Part shown: positions 12,613 to 23,835 of the stretch, one piece after another
Numbering within the stretch: the stretch's first letter is position 1
Layout: the number at the start of each line of letters is the position of its first letter
NCBI RefSeq assembly: GCF_905475395.1
Contig: NC_058342.1
Location: 34,368,140-34,432,139, forward strand
Reading direction: 5' to 3'
Length of the DNA: 64,000 nucleotides
DNA from: Chrysoperla carnea
Lineage: Eukaryota > Arthropoda > Insecta > Neuroptera > Chrysopidae
Program-made: the position numbers and the translations under genes
The notes under the pieces: model-generated
Told to the model about the DNA's origin: nothing
Database searches by the model: none
What the model saw: the letters and a program-made list of their open reading frames with translations, nothing else

Positions 12613-13473
12613 AAGTATTTGACTTCTTAAATTAATACTTTAATTTTCAGAATTACCAATGCACAGACATGCAAACAGTATCGTGAGAGAAAAATTAAAC
12701 CATTTACAAGAAACTAATTACATTAAATCTGCAAGGTAGCGTACCACAAAAGTAATATTTATAATTAATTACGAATACAGTTATTTGTATTTTCAAATAA
12801 TTTTTATCTTGTTGTATATTTTTCAATTTTTTGGAATTGTGTATGACTACAAGTCATACAGAATATTTTAAAAAATAGACAGAAGAAAAAAGCACAAAAT
12901 GATCTTATAAAATTGAACATGTTCATAATCAATCATTCAAAGCAAATCTAAGAGTCAAAGATATGATAGGAATATATAGTTCCAATCGGGTGTCCCACGA
13001 CTTTTCTTGTTTTTTTTATCTATAACGCCCGTACTATTAAACAAACTTACTTTCTTTCAAAACTCGTTCTAAATAACCTTCACAATGATTATGGAACGTG
13101 TCATCTCAATAAATACACGCCCATGACTAGGCAGGCGTTGCATTGTTGTGACGTCAACTGGTCAAAATTCATCAAAAAATTTCTTCACATACACACATAC
13201 CTAAGTTTCTTAGTAATTTTTATTTATAATTTGCATATAGGTGAATTTTAAATTCTCTTAATTCTTATAGGTTCAAATTTCCCATTTGCTTTACATGACT
13301 TTCTTAAGGTAATATCTTGAGAATTAGGACTTTCAAGAACTCAAACTCATTTATTTATATTCAAAAAACGTCACCAAATAATAAGAAAAAACCTTTTTTA
13401 ATCATCTTTCTTTCATTTCAGGATATTTGTAATTCGCAAATATTTTCTAAGAACTGGTAGATGCCAATGTATT
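12613..13473. other. AT-rich DNA, nothing recognised
   Basis: I see no gene or clear repeat. Confidence 0.45.
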
Positions 13474-13904
13474 ATCTGTATATATAAAAATAAATTGCTG
13501 TGCGTTAGTCTCGCTAAAACTCAAAAACGGCTGGACCGATTTTCAAAATTATTTTTTTGTTTTGTTCGCTATAGTTCAGGGATGGTTTAGAAAAAAAAAA
13601 TATCTTGGGTCTTTGTCCAACTTATTACTGTGTGTCCGAAACAGTAATGAATCGTAATTGAAATGAAAAGGACAATTTCAGAATAATTAGATTCAATGGC
13701 TCTACAGTCAGATTCATAAAATATCTCGAAAATTACTCATTTAATGGTCAAATAAACACGATTTTTGTAATTTTCGGGTCAAAATTACCTTAGAAACTTA
13801 GTTTTATCGAAATCGGAAACAAAAACTTTTTTTACACTTTTTGCAATTTGTAAAAATCGAAAAAATCATAAAAAATTCAAAAAAACACAATTTTTGTAAT
13901 TTTT

Positions 13905-14063
13905 GGTTGGGTTGGGTTGGGTTGGGTTAGGTTGGGTTAGGCTGGGTTAGGTTGGGTTAGGTTGGGTTAGGCTGGGTTAGGTTGGGTTAGGTTGGGTTAG
14001 GTTGGGTTAGGTTGGGTTAGGTTGGGTTAGGTTGGGTTAGGCTGGGTTAGGCTGGGTTAGGTT
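13905..14063 (+). repeat. Interstitial telomere-like array, alternating TTAGG and TTGGG
   Basis: A run of TTGGG pentamers passes into the 10-mer GGTTGGGTTA repeated about 14 times, with occasional GGCTGGGTTA variants. TTAGG is the common insect telomere unit, and TTGGG and TCAGG are known replacements in some beetles. Here the two pentamers alternate regularly inside chromosomal DNA. Confidence 0.8.
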
Positions 14064-14065
14064 GA

Positions 14066-14260
14066 GTGTGGGTGTGGGTGTGGGTGTGGGTGTGGGTGTG
14101 GGTGTGGGTGTGGGTGTGGGTGTGGGTGTGGGTGTGTGTGTGGGTGTGGGTGTGGGTGTGGGTGTGGGTGTGGGTGTGGGTGTGGGTGTGGGTGTGGGTG
14201 TGGGTGTGGGTGTGGGTGTGGGTGTGGGTGTGGGTGTGGCTGTGGGTGTGGGTTGAGTTG
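14066..14260 (+). repeat. (GTGGGT)n hexanucleotide microsatellite
   Basis: About 31 nearly perfect copies of GTGGGT directly follow the telomere-like array, with two single-unit variants (GTGTGT, GTGGCT). Long His-Pro and Val-Gly/Val-Trp frames on both strands arise only from this repeat. Confidence 0.95.
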
Positions 14261-14340
14261 GGTTTTTTTTTTCAATTTTATTGATCTGTATATATAAAAA
14301 TAAATTGCTGTGAGTTAGTCTCGCTAAAACACTCTCAGAC

Positions 14341-14389
14341 TACAGGTTATCATGCCCTGTGAGTTACTCACAGGGCATGATAACCTGTA
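14341..14389. repeat. Perfect 24-bp inverted repeat with 1-nt spacer
   Basis: 14341-14364 (starts TACAGGTTATCATGCCCTGT) and 14366-14389 are exact reverse complements around a single T. The arms have near-balanced GC, unlike the surrounding DNA. As single strand or RNA this would fold into one hairpin. Confidence 0.95.
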
Positions 14390-14439
14390 TACTGCGAAGT
14401 TATACTATTTATCTATATTCAGTTTGTATTCGTAAATCG

Positions 14440-14565
14440 TTTGTAAATCGATTTTTTTGATAAGGTAGATAACTTTGATCCAATCTTTTATGAAATTTTA
14501 ATTGAAACCAACACATTTTGGGTCAAGTTTTTGATTCTGATGTTAGTTTTTTAAAGGCATTAGCT
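14440..14565 (+). repeat. Fragment of the 315-bp satellite
   Basis: AATCGATTTTTTTGATAA, then a diverged GATCCAATC segment and TTTTGGGTCAAGTTTTTGAT, match the internal part of one monomer. It is a single truncated unit. Confidence 0.6.
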
Positions 14566-15409
14566 GACAGGGCATGTAAATCCAGACCTTAACAGACAAT
14601 AGTTGACAATAAAAAATAGTTCTTTTTACTGTAAATAGTAATAATAAAATGCGTGCTTAACAATTCACTATTTTACAATTCGTTTGTTCGCTATTTAATT
14701 AATAAATATTTTCCGTTCAACCTTAATTAATATTAAGCCGGAATTAATTTACTTAATTGTTTAATTTTCAATTATGTAATTTAGTTAATTACCATATGTG
14801 GCGATATGCAGCTTTACGTCCGCGTCCATTAACACAAATAAAATTTTGTAGCAATTTTTCGAGTCATAATCTATATCTCACTTTCTGTCAATATTTGGGC
14901 ATTATTTTTCAGTAGCAAACTTTAGTTTTATCAAACTTTTGGGATCAATAACGACCCCAAGGAGTGGGACAAGTAGTGGTAACTGCATCCCTCATTCCTA
15001 AAGACTCGAAAGACTTTTAATGTCCAATTTATAACTCCCATTCGAAAGATCCAATTTAGTTTTTCATTTTTCGCTGCAATTTTTAGAAATTTTATTTTTA
15101 ACTATTAAATTTTTTGCTACAACATCCTCTGCCTCCTGGTCCATTGGCTAGCGACTGTCTTGTTTGAGACCAAAATTTCACCTTACGAAATTCTTATAAT
15201 GTGTACTTAGAAACAAGGTGCATAGCGCTTGGCTGCATCCGCTGACCAAACATAATTTTGTTAAGTAATTTTATATTTTTAATCTGTTATTATTAAACTA
15301 CGATCTATTAGACGAAGAAATAAAGCACTAAAAATTATCAAAATTCGAAAAATTTGAGCGGTAAGTCGGTTTTGAATGCGGTTTTCGGTATTAACTTCAA
15401 ACTGGTGAC
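14566..15409. other. AT-rich DNA, nothing recognised
   Basis: No coding signal. A slightly GC-richer patch (14945-15190) shows no recognisable element. Confidence 0.4.
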
Positions 15410-15790
15410 ACGGAGCTTTTTAGGGTCACTGAACACGAATATCACAACAGAATTAGTTGGGCACCAGGTGTCTCAGAGACACCATGGGCACCATGGTAAA
15501 CGGTTCCCCGTCGTCTCCTGGAGTTTTCGAGAAATTTGTTATATAATCGATTCAAACTCTTTACTCGCGAGATTTTGGGGTCGCTGAACACGAATATCGT
15601 GACTGAATTGATCTCAGAGGTACCTGGTACAACGGTATCCACGACGTCTCTTGTTTTTTTCGAGAAAGTCGTCATATAACCAGTCCAAACTCGTTACTCA
15701 GAGGTTTTTGGGATCGCTGAACAAGAATATTGTAACGGAATTGGTCTCAGAGGTACTTGGTGCAACGATATCCACGTCGCCTACTTTTTG
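15410..15790. repeat. Minisatellite, three copies (reverse of 900-1215)
   Basis: GAACACGAATAT or a close variant lies at 15431, 15586 and 15719, each followed by a CTCAGAGGTACCTGG-type segment. The unit is about 130-155 bp. Both-strand frames of 77 codons here are repeat-derived. Confidence 0.65.
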
Positions 15791-16439
15791 GGGCTTTAAT
15801 TTCTAATAATTCAAAGTAGGTCACAAAATTTTCTGCCGCTCTAACGAATCGAATGCCGAAAATCGCCTTTAAATCCAACTTACTGCTCAAATTTGTCGAA
15901 CTTTGACGAATTTTAGTGTTTCGTTACTTCGTCTAATATAAGTACAATGTTTTAATTTATAACTCAGCTCAGCGTATCATGTTCCAAGGAATTAAAAAAC
16001 AAATTTATATCAAATAAACACGTTTAATTTGATTTTACTTTACTGCCTTGTTTGATTTACCGATATTTTTCAAAATTATATTATTGTTAAACAAGTAAAG
16101 TATCAAACAAAAGTTGTTTATGATTTTTAACACCATACACATGCCTTACCTATGTATTACAGCATGTTCCAGTTGAAGCTAAAAAAAATTAACTTCAATT
16201 CATTTGACGAATTAATTAGTTTCCGAGATATTAACTGAAACAGTTTTTCTTTTCGTCGAGCATTTCATGTGATACCTCAAAAAACTACAAATTTAATCGT
16301 TAAATTATCACGATTTTCATATTTTTTTATCAAAATCTTATAAACTGTGTTTGAAAGTTACAGCAAATCGAGAGAAAAATGTTGTTCCATAATTTGATAA
16401 AACTCAGTTGTTAAGGTAATATTGTTGCAAAAAGCACAA
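15791..16439. other. Repeat flank (15800-15875) and unassigned AT-rich DNA
   Basis: CTCTAACGAATCGAATGCCG near 15840 is shared with 1640-1712. The remainder is AT-rich. From about 16190 it begins to resemble diverged 306-bp satellite sequence. Confidence 0.45.
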
Positions 16440-17095
16440 ATATTGGATTCATTTAACGATTGAGCGAGTAATTTTCAAGATAATTCCAGAAATTGATCCA
16501 AAATGTCGTTTTTTTCAGAAAATATCCGTCCAATCGTTAAATAAACCCGATTTTTGAATTTTTTGGGTCAAAATTACTTTATAAAATGAGTTTAAGCGAA
16601 TTTGGAGATATAAAATTTGTCTCAATTTTTTGGAATTTTCTTAAGGGGTACCCCTTAGTAAAAATCGAAAAAATCGTGAAAAAATTTTTGTTCCGGAATT
16701 TGATCAAACTCGGTTTATAAGGTCAGTTTGACCCAAAAAATTCAAAAATCGGATTGATTTAACGATTGGCCGGATTTTTTCTGAGAAAAACGATATTTCG
16801 AATCATTTTTTTAAATTATCTTGAAAATTACTCATCCAATCATTAAATAAACCCGATTTTTGAATTTTTTGGGTCAAAATTACTTTATAAAATGAGTTTT
16901 AGCGAAATCGGAGATATAACATTTGTCTCGATTTTTTGGAATTTCCTTAAGGGGTACCCCTTAGTAAAAAATCGAAAAAATTGTGAAAAATTGTTACTTC
17001 GGAATTTGATCAAACTCGGTTTATAAGGTTATTTTGACCCAAAAAATTCAAATATCGGGTTTATTTAACGATTGGCCGGATTTTTTCGATGAAAT
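16440..17095. repeat. 306-bp palindromic satellite, about two units
   Basis: The dyad GGGGTACCCC lies at 16645 and 16951, 306 bp apart. Around each centre the two halves are imperfect reverse complements: GATTTTTnGGAATTTTC runs on one side and GAAAAAATCGTGAAAAA on the other, with ATTTTTTGGGTCAAAAT and ATTTTGACCCAAAAAAT further out. Between centres, ATTTAACGATTGGCCGGAT reads into its own complement. Confidence 0.85.
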
Positions 17096-19426
17096 GGAAG
17101 TCTATAGAAAATTGGATAAAGGTATTAAATATGCTACAGTATTCCACTTCAGTTCACCCTGCTTTTTAGGATAGAGTTCACTCAAAATTAACATCTGTTA
17201 CGTCAAATATCATCTTTAATCTAATTTGTGGATCGTGATTCATATATTCCATATTTCTGCTCTTAAAAATAAATTAAATATATGCGCCAAGCCGCGCTTC
17301 AGTCGTGAATAAACTTGACCTAGCGATTAAATTATCCCATAAATCTTCATTGATAATTAGAATAAAAACTACTAGATTAATGACTAATCAGATATTATGA
17401 TCAGTGGCACTACATATGTTAATTATTATATAACTAATATTATGACGTCATATTAACAAAAGTATGTTAAATATATAATTCACTTTCAAAATATGTGAAT
17501 ATTATATTATATCGGAAGTAATTATGAATATTTAGTTTCAATCATAAATTTTTACATAATTTTTGAAGGTTAGTTTTTATAAAAAAATAATAATGGGGGC
17601 TTTGACGGCAAAAATATATATCGGTTTACATTCAATATGAGAATGGCAAATGCCGACCACTAGGGCTAATGTCTACGTGACAATTAGCATACATACACAG
17701 AGAAAATTTTTTTTATTGCGAGCATGCTAAAAACAGTGGCGCTTTATAAACAAATTCTATTATGATGCACTTTATTCAATGTCACATTCTATACAGTTCA
17801 ATCAACCTGGTTAGGGCTAAATATTAAATTTTGTTAAGTTTTAATTTTACAATTAATTTACTATCAACTTTTCCGCATCATGAGCAGACTCTGTAGCCAT
17901 TTTACCATCTCATTGCTGACATTACAATAGGCTTTTGCCCGCTAAGAATAAATCGGTTTGATAAAAGCTTCTAATGATTAATCATGACATGAAGATAACA
18001 AAACACAAAATTAATTTTAATAAAATATAAGGATTATTATTATTTAAAAAAAGCAAATTCTTTATAATTATCGTTTACGTGTTAGCAATCACCAATCAGA
18101 CGTAAAGAAGGTAATTGCTTCATTGTTGATTTCTGAAATACGCCACTGAAGCGATGGCAGTAAATTTGAATAATAATGTGTCATTTATGAAATCAATTAA
18201 ATTTTGTTGATGAGTCCCAATTATCAGCACTAAACCAGAGTAACTGCCAAGTAATGATACCATTTTTTTACGACTTTTTTCAATTGATTGATTTATGTGC
18301 ATTGACAATACTGGATTATTGTATATTATGCTGCCTGTATATTACATACATTCATTTGCAATTAAGGGGGAATTCTACGATATAACTTTCAAAAAAATAT
18401 CTTTTATTTCTTGCTAGTACTTAGACTATGGTCCGTTTTGTCAAATAGATGCTTAAGGTATGTGATATTCGCACGTTAGGTTGTGTACAAAACTTAATTT
18501 ACAAAGAAAGGGAGTGTAATAATACTTGGTTTTTATGGGTTAGTTTTTATAATAATATAAGTAGCCAATTAGAGTTTTTTTGTAGTAATTTTGCATTTAA
18601 ATCACTCCTTTCACTATGATAAAACACACCCTCTGTTTAGGTAGTGTTTTATTGGATGAATTTGATTTTGAGGTATGTATTTTTTATTACTTGATTACAA
18701 TAAGAGTAGGATGATTATCTCGTAAATGAAGCCTCAGATCCAAATTTGGTAAAGAACATTTTTTTCTTATTTTTCTTAGCTTATTCAGGACGCAAAAGTT
18801 CTGCAGTCAATAACAGAACACCCTGTATATCTACTTGGTGCAATTAGATAAACTTTTTGTATTTAACATTTTTATTTATTTATTTTTTCACAATCGAAAT
18901 AAGGATCGCACCTTAATCTATTTAATTGGTTGTCATAATAAATAAACATGATTATAACTAATAAATTCGCCACTGTCTTTCTAAGTCAATTAGTACATTT
19001 AAAATAATTAACCTGTGACTACACAATTGTTTTAATTTGTACCAAAAACAAAAAAAAAAAAACAAAATCAAACAAACAAAATAATAATTTGTTAAACTAA
19101 GTTTGTAAAATAATAATAATTGACGAATTTATTTTTAGGATCCACAATTGGGTCATCAACTTTTTTATTAATTACTTTGTATATCAATTTTTTAATTTAT
19201 TAATTCGCATTAATTATTTTTTTATTAAAACAAATTTTATTCTTATATTTGTCACATGTTTTAATATTCAGGATTAGCTATCAGCTAAAATATTGTTGAA
19301 TTTGTGGAGGTCCTTCTTAGACAAATTTAACTTTAACATTATGTGTAAAAAACTATTTTTTGGAGGAGAAAATTAAAGAATCTAAGACTAACACTGATAA
19401 TTGTAAATTATAATTTATAGCCATCT
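17096..19426. other. AT-rich intergenic DNA, nothing recognised
   Basis: I found no gene-like frame, RNA or structured repeat. A CACCCTGTAT motif at 18819-18828 resembles the end of common insect DNA-element repeats, but there is no partner. Confidence 0.5.
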
Positions 19427-19690
19427 GTGGTAGATAAAATGAAACCGATTTTTGAAATTTTTGGGTCAAAATTACCTTATAAACTGAGTTTTATCGAAAT
19501 CGGAGATATAAAATTTGTCTCGATTTTTTGGAATTTTCTTAAGGGGTACCCCTTAGCAAAAATCGAAAAAATCGTGAAAAAATTTTTGTTTCGGAATTTG
19601 ATCAAACTCAGTTTATAAGGTCATTTTGACCCAAAAAATTCAAAAATCGGGTTTATTTAACGATTGGGCGGGTAGCTTCTGAGAAAAACG
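19427..19690. repeat. 306-bp palindromic satellite, single unit
   Basis: One monomer with the dyad GGGGTACCCC at 19543-19552 and matching flanking arms. The 63-codon frame here is the same one seen in other monomers and is a by-product of the repeat. Confidence 0.85.
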
Positions 19691-20387
19691 ATTTAACCAC
19701 AACCTATTGTTACATAATTAAGCATACCTTTAAAAACACATCGAAAACTAACAAAATTATTAACAAAATAATTGGCTAATTTAAATTGATTTTTTTCTAA
19801 ATTGAAAGTTGTTTTTACTCACGGAAAAACTGTTATACTTTCTCAATTTTTTTGTTTGTTTTGTTTTTCACTTCCTCTTCCTGTTAATTTTTTAAATATT
19901 AATAATTTACATTATGATTAATGAATCTCGTGTACGCTTATTAAATATTTGTATATATATAGGCAAATTTACATACACATATGCATTAACAGTTGCATAA
20001 ATTAAAATATTTCTAATTATAGGCAATTATTAAAAACATGGGCTGTATTTTATTTTTGTCAATAATAGTGAATAAACGAAGTGGAGGGGTGGGGGTAATC
20101 AAAGATGATTCGGAGCACCTCAAGATTTAACAGTCATATATGAGTGATTCAAAAGAATAATTATTTGTTACTTTTTAGTACAAGAAAAGCTTGATCCTTA
20201 AAAAGTTTTTTTATTAAAATTAATTTTTTTTTTAGATTGATCCGTCACTGTTGAATCAGATGATTAATTTGATCGAGTTATTTATAGGTAGTTTTGTTTA
20301 TGTGGGCTGAATAAATGAAATAAAATATTTATACACGCGTACAAAATGCATATCTACAAAGAAAAAGGTATCCAATATACCTAAATA
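19691..20387. other. AT-rich DNA, nothing recognised
   Basis: No gene or structured repeat seen. Confidence 0.45.
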
Positions 20388-20938
20388 GAGTCAAAACCAC
20401 TTATAACGACGTTAAAAATACAGATCGTATATACAGAGGAAAACATGTTTCATTTTTTCAAAATTTGTAAATAATCTTTGACCACCGTTGAACAGAATCC
20501 TGAAAAGTAATTTCAGATAAAATTTCTTGAAGAATATTTCCCTGTCTAAAATAGTTGGTTGTATAAAACCATGAACTTAGATTCTTCAACCTGTCTAACA
20601 TGGACTTAACATCAGAGCCGTCTTTATCCGAGTCTGATAGGGCGAAGTGCATGATTCAATTATATTCAAAGGAGCGCCAGTTAGATTTACGAAGACTAAT
20701 TTGTATGAGAAGGGTGCCATGAAGATTGAAGAAGACTAAAAAAAGGTGCCACAGAGGGCAAAGGGCACCAAGTTGATTTACAACTCCGTACCCGAAATAA
20801 TTAAAACAGCCCTACTTAGTATGTTATTGTACAAAAAAAAGACTTAGGATTTGGCTTCAATCGAAGTCTTGCTAATTTGTAGTAAGTCCCGTCACGACGC
20901 GTCGTTATAAGCAATATCGGTATAACCGATTTCGACTG
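20388..20938. mobile_element. TA-flanked TIR element (pogo/Tigger-like ends), 551 bp
   Basis: The left end GAGTCAAAACCACTTATAAC and right end, read on the other strand as CAGTCGAAATCGGTTATACC, form terminal inverted repeats flanked by TA. They match the ends of the elements at 43998, 48201 and 53679. A 64-codon minus-strand frame (20458-20652) with mixed, protein-like composition may be a remnant or chance; I recognise no transposase motif. A dispersed GGTGCC/AAGTTGATTTAC repeat sits inside at about 20690-20790. Confidence 0.6.
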
Positions 20939-23269
20939 TACATGTTGTGTGTTATCAGCAAGGTGAAATGTAGCCCACTATATCCATACTACAGAAGTAC
21001 AGACCTATACAGCTGTATTCAATCGTCATCAGTCATATTCAACAGTAGTCAGATGTAGTCGATTTGTTAATCACAATTCAGGAGTTTGACTATTCTTCGA
21101 TTTTTTTTACCCACCAAAATAAAAGAGTGAATTGTACACGAGTCCAACTGCTCTTTGACAAACACTCGTAGCCAAACTCATACAAAAGCTCTTTTCATGG
21201 GAAAAGGAAAATGTTTGCAATGGTCAGTAACTCAGTAAGTATCTACAAAAAAAAAATTGAGGATACTTTCTTGCCATTGCAACTCAAAATCTTTCTCACT
21301 GGGAACGATTTATACAGTTTATATGATTAAGAGGAAGAAACTGGAATACACATTCACGGCGGATGGAATAATCTACGGTCAAGTAAAATAAAGTCTCCCC
21401 CAAGAATATCCTAAAGTTTATTTAAGCTGTGTAGGGCTTCTAAAGCACCTTTAAAGCAAAGAAGGTGCAAGAAATCAAACTGGTCGCAATACAAAAGATC
21501 TTTTAAGACTTACCCCTAACTCAAATCCAATCTAATCTATTGAAGAAAATTTGCCGCTTATTTCAAAACATTTGACTCAATTAGTACAACTAAAAATCTT
21601 TGTAAAATACATTAAATGAATTATGCAAGGAAATTAAGCTCCTTATTCGCGTTGTGGGTAAAAATTAAGTTGTCAAATTCGTTTATTGTAAATAATTATA
21701 TTTATATAAGAATTACAGGACATGAAGGACAGGAGTAGGGTGGGGGTTGAACGTATGTATGATGCATGTAACAACAAATTATTGACTCAAATTAAAAAAG
21801 GAAAGTTCATGTGTCATAAAAATATATTACCCGACCATGACAAGTCCCAATTGTGTAATTCATTACGGTCCAGTTCAATACTAGTTTTAGAGTAATCTGA
21901 GTGATGCCCTTGGACCGGCACCACCAGAAAGACGAACTGAAAATAAAACTAATTTCCCAATTTTTCGCCCCTGATACAGTTCTTTTTCAAGAGATAATCT
22001 CAATCTATTTAATATGACAGGAGACTTAATGTTTTGTTCCAGGAAAATGACCCTCCTCCCTCTACGTAAAACCATCATCAAAGAATGAAATAATAGGACC
22101 ACAGAATTTTTCACGCAAAACATTTCTTGAAAAGTGTGACAAATAGAGTTCCAAAGTTAAGTTCCTAAGTTGAGTTCCAGTTTAGGCTTTCAGCTTAAAC
22201 TGGAATAATGCATTTTTTTCAAAACACAGACTGGAAGTCTCTTGAATCAATAAAAGCATTTCCGTGCTTCAGATGTTGAGAAAAGAAAATGTGTTTCATA
22301 AAATAAGGAAATTTTCTCATCTTCCTGCTATTCTCTATCATCCAATCTGCGTTAATTATTTTAAAAATGAATATTTCAATTTCAAATGAAAACTTTTTGG
22401 AAAATTTAAACACGTAATCTATATTCTTTAAACTTAAACATTCAAGCACTTAACAAAGACCTATGTTACAAACCTTGTACTAATAATTAGTACAGTTAAA
22501 ATTGTATAGATGGCACGCATATCGGTATCATTGAACCTTTATCAGATGTAAAAGAGTTTTACACAATGATATTCGAAAAATTTCGAAAAATACAGAGTGT
22601 ACAATTGAAGAACAACATAGAAGTTCTTCTTTTGTAATTTTTGGACCCAATGTATAATTAACGGAATAGGGATTCGTTAATATAATCGTTTATAACTTCG
22701 ATTATATCTCGACTACTGTTGATCTAATTGCAATTTTCATAATAAGCTAAGTTATAGAAAATAAAATTGACTAAAATTTATCTTATAAGCATTTTTTCTC
22801 TAAGTTTAGTTTTTACAGCGATATTTTTTTCTTTTTAATGTTGGATATAAGAATTTTATCATTTTGCGGCCAAATTTAGGTGGAAAACTAAATGAAAATA
22901 TAGTTATCGTATCAATTTGGAAAAATTTTTTGAGAAAAACTGAATCAAAATTTCATAAACTTTTATAACTGAGAAAATTAAAAAATGTTTTGTTTTATTT
23001 CTACTTTTAAAACCTAATCAAAAATTTGATTATGAACCAAAGTTAAAAAGTAATGTAAAAAAGTTTTTCATTTTTTTGTTTTTTCTTTTTCGATTCGTAG
23101 AGTTTTTCGATTATAAGATCAAAAGAAATAGAAAAACCATGTGTATTAGAAATAGAAATATCGCGGTATAATTTAAATTAATTTAGATAAATGCATAATC
23201 CATTTACACACGGTACAATTTATCAGGGCAACAATGTACACCAATGAACTAAATATATCACTAAAAATA
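20939..23269. other. Intergenic DNA, nothing recognised
   Basis: Scattered short frames (76-78 codons at 21887-22449, minus) lack recognisable domains and splice context. 22730-22780 shares a short AAGTTATAGAAAATAAAAT tract with 40740-40760. Confidence 0.45.
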
Positions 23270-23835
23270 TTAAGCTGGAACCTTCAATTTTCAACCGATT
23301 TTTCTCAAACTCGGTACATAGGTTCAGTTTACGGTACATAGGTACTTCTCTCTAGGCCAAAACAGGATTTTTGGGGTTTTCTCAAAAACGGCTCTAACGA
23401 TTTCGATTAAACTTGGCACAAGGCTAGACCTTAAGATGTTTCTAGGATTGATATAAGCCATATATCTGAGAAAATTTGAGAAGGCCCACACCCTAGGGAA
23501 AACGTTTCCAAATACAGGAAAATGGAATTTTCTAGAGAGAGGCTGAGGGGACAGCAGTGAAACTTCGTATCAGGGTTTATATCAACAAGATCCTAGGTTT
23601 GATATAACTTCCCTCTGGGACCCCTCCCCCTTGAGCCGTGGAGCTGAAGGGGGTGAAATCGTCAAAAGTGGTCAAATCAACCCAACCCTACAGACGACAG
23701 ACGACAGACTGACAGACAGACATACGGAAATAGACACCTAAACCAAAATTTTTTCGTAGCATCAATATTTTTAAGCGTTACAAACTTGGGACTAAACTTA
23801 ATATACTATGTATATTTCATATACATGGTATAATA
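23270..23835 (-). repeat. Dispersed repeat family T, longest copy
   Basis: This copy has the family core (CAAACTTGGGACTAAACTTA, CATCAATATTTTTAAGCGTT, a GACAGAC-rich tract). Beyond the core it has a GC-richer body (23270-23680) missing from other copies. It suggests the family is a mobile element whose other copies are truncated. Confidence 0.65.

Larger units (their letters stand above)
13474..14331 (+). mobile_element. Composite repeat bracketing a telomere-like microsatellite
   Basis: The phrase ATCTGTATATATAAAAATAA, followed by ATTGCTGTG and GTTAGTCTCGCTAAAAC, occurs at 13474-13520 and again at 14284-14331 in direct orientation. After the first copy comes AAACGGCTGGACCGATTTT, a phrase recurrent in insect interspersed repeats. 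Between the copies lie a divergent stretch like the 306-bp satellite (13680-13900), a telomere-like tract and a GTGGGT tract. The paired phrase could be the direct ends of one element or one end captured twice. Confidence 0.5.

Noticed and set aside
14057..14284. His-Pro, Val-Gly and Val-Trp repeat proteins on both strands
   Set aside because: They are direct translations of the (GTGGGT)n microsatellite, with no start context or homology.
20458..20652. 64-codon frame as a transposase remnant
   Set aside because: Protein-like composition and location inside a TIR element are suggestive, but no DDE or DNA-binding motif is visible.
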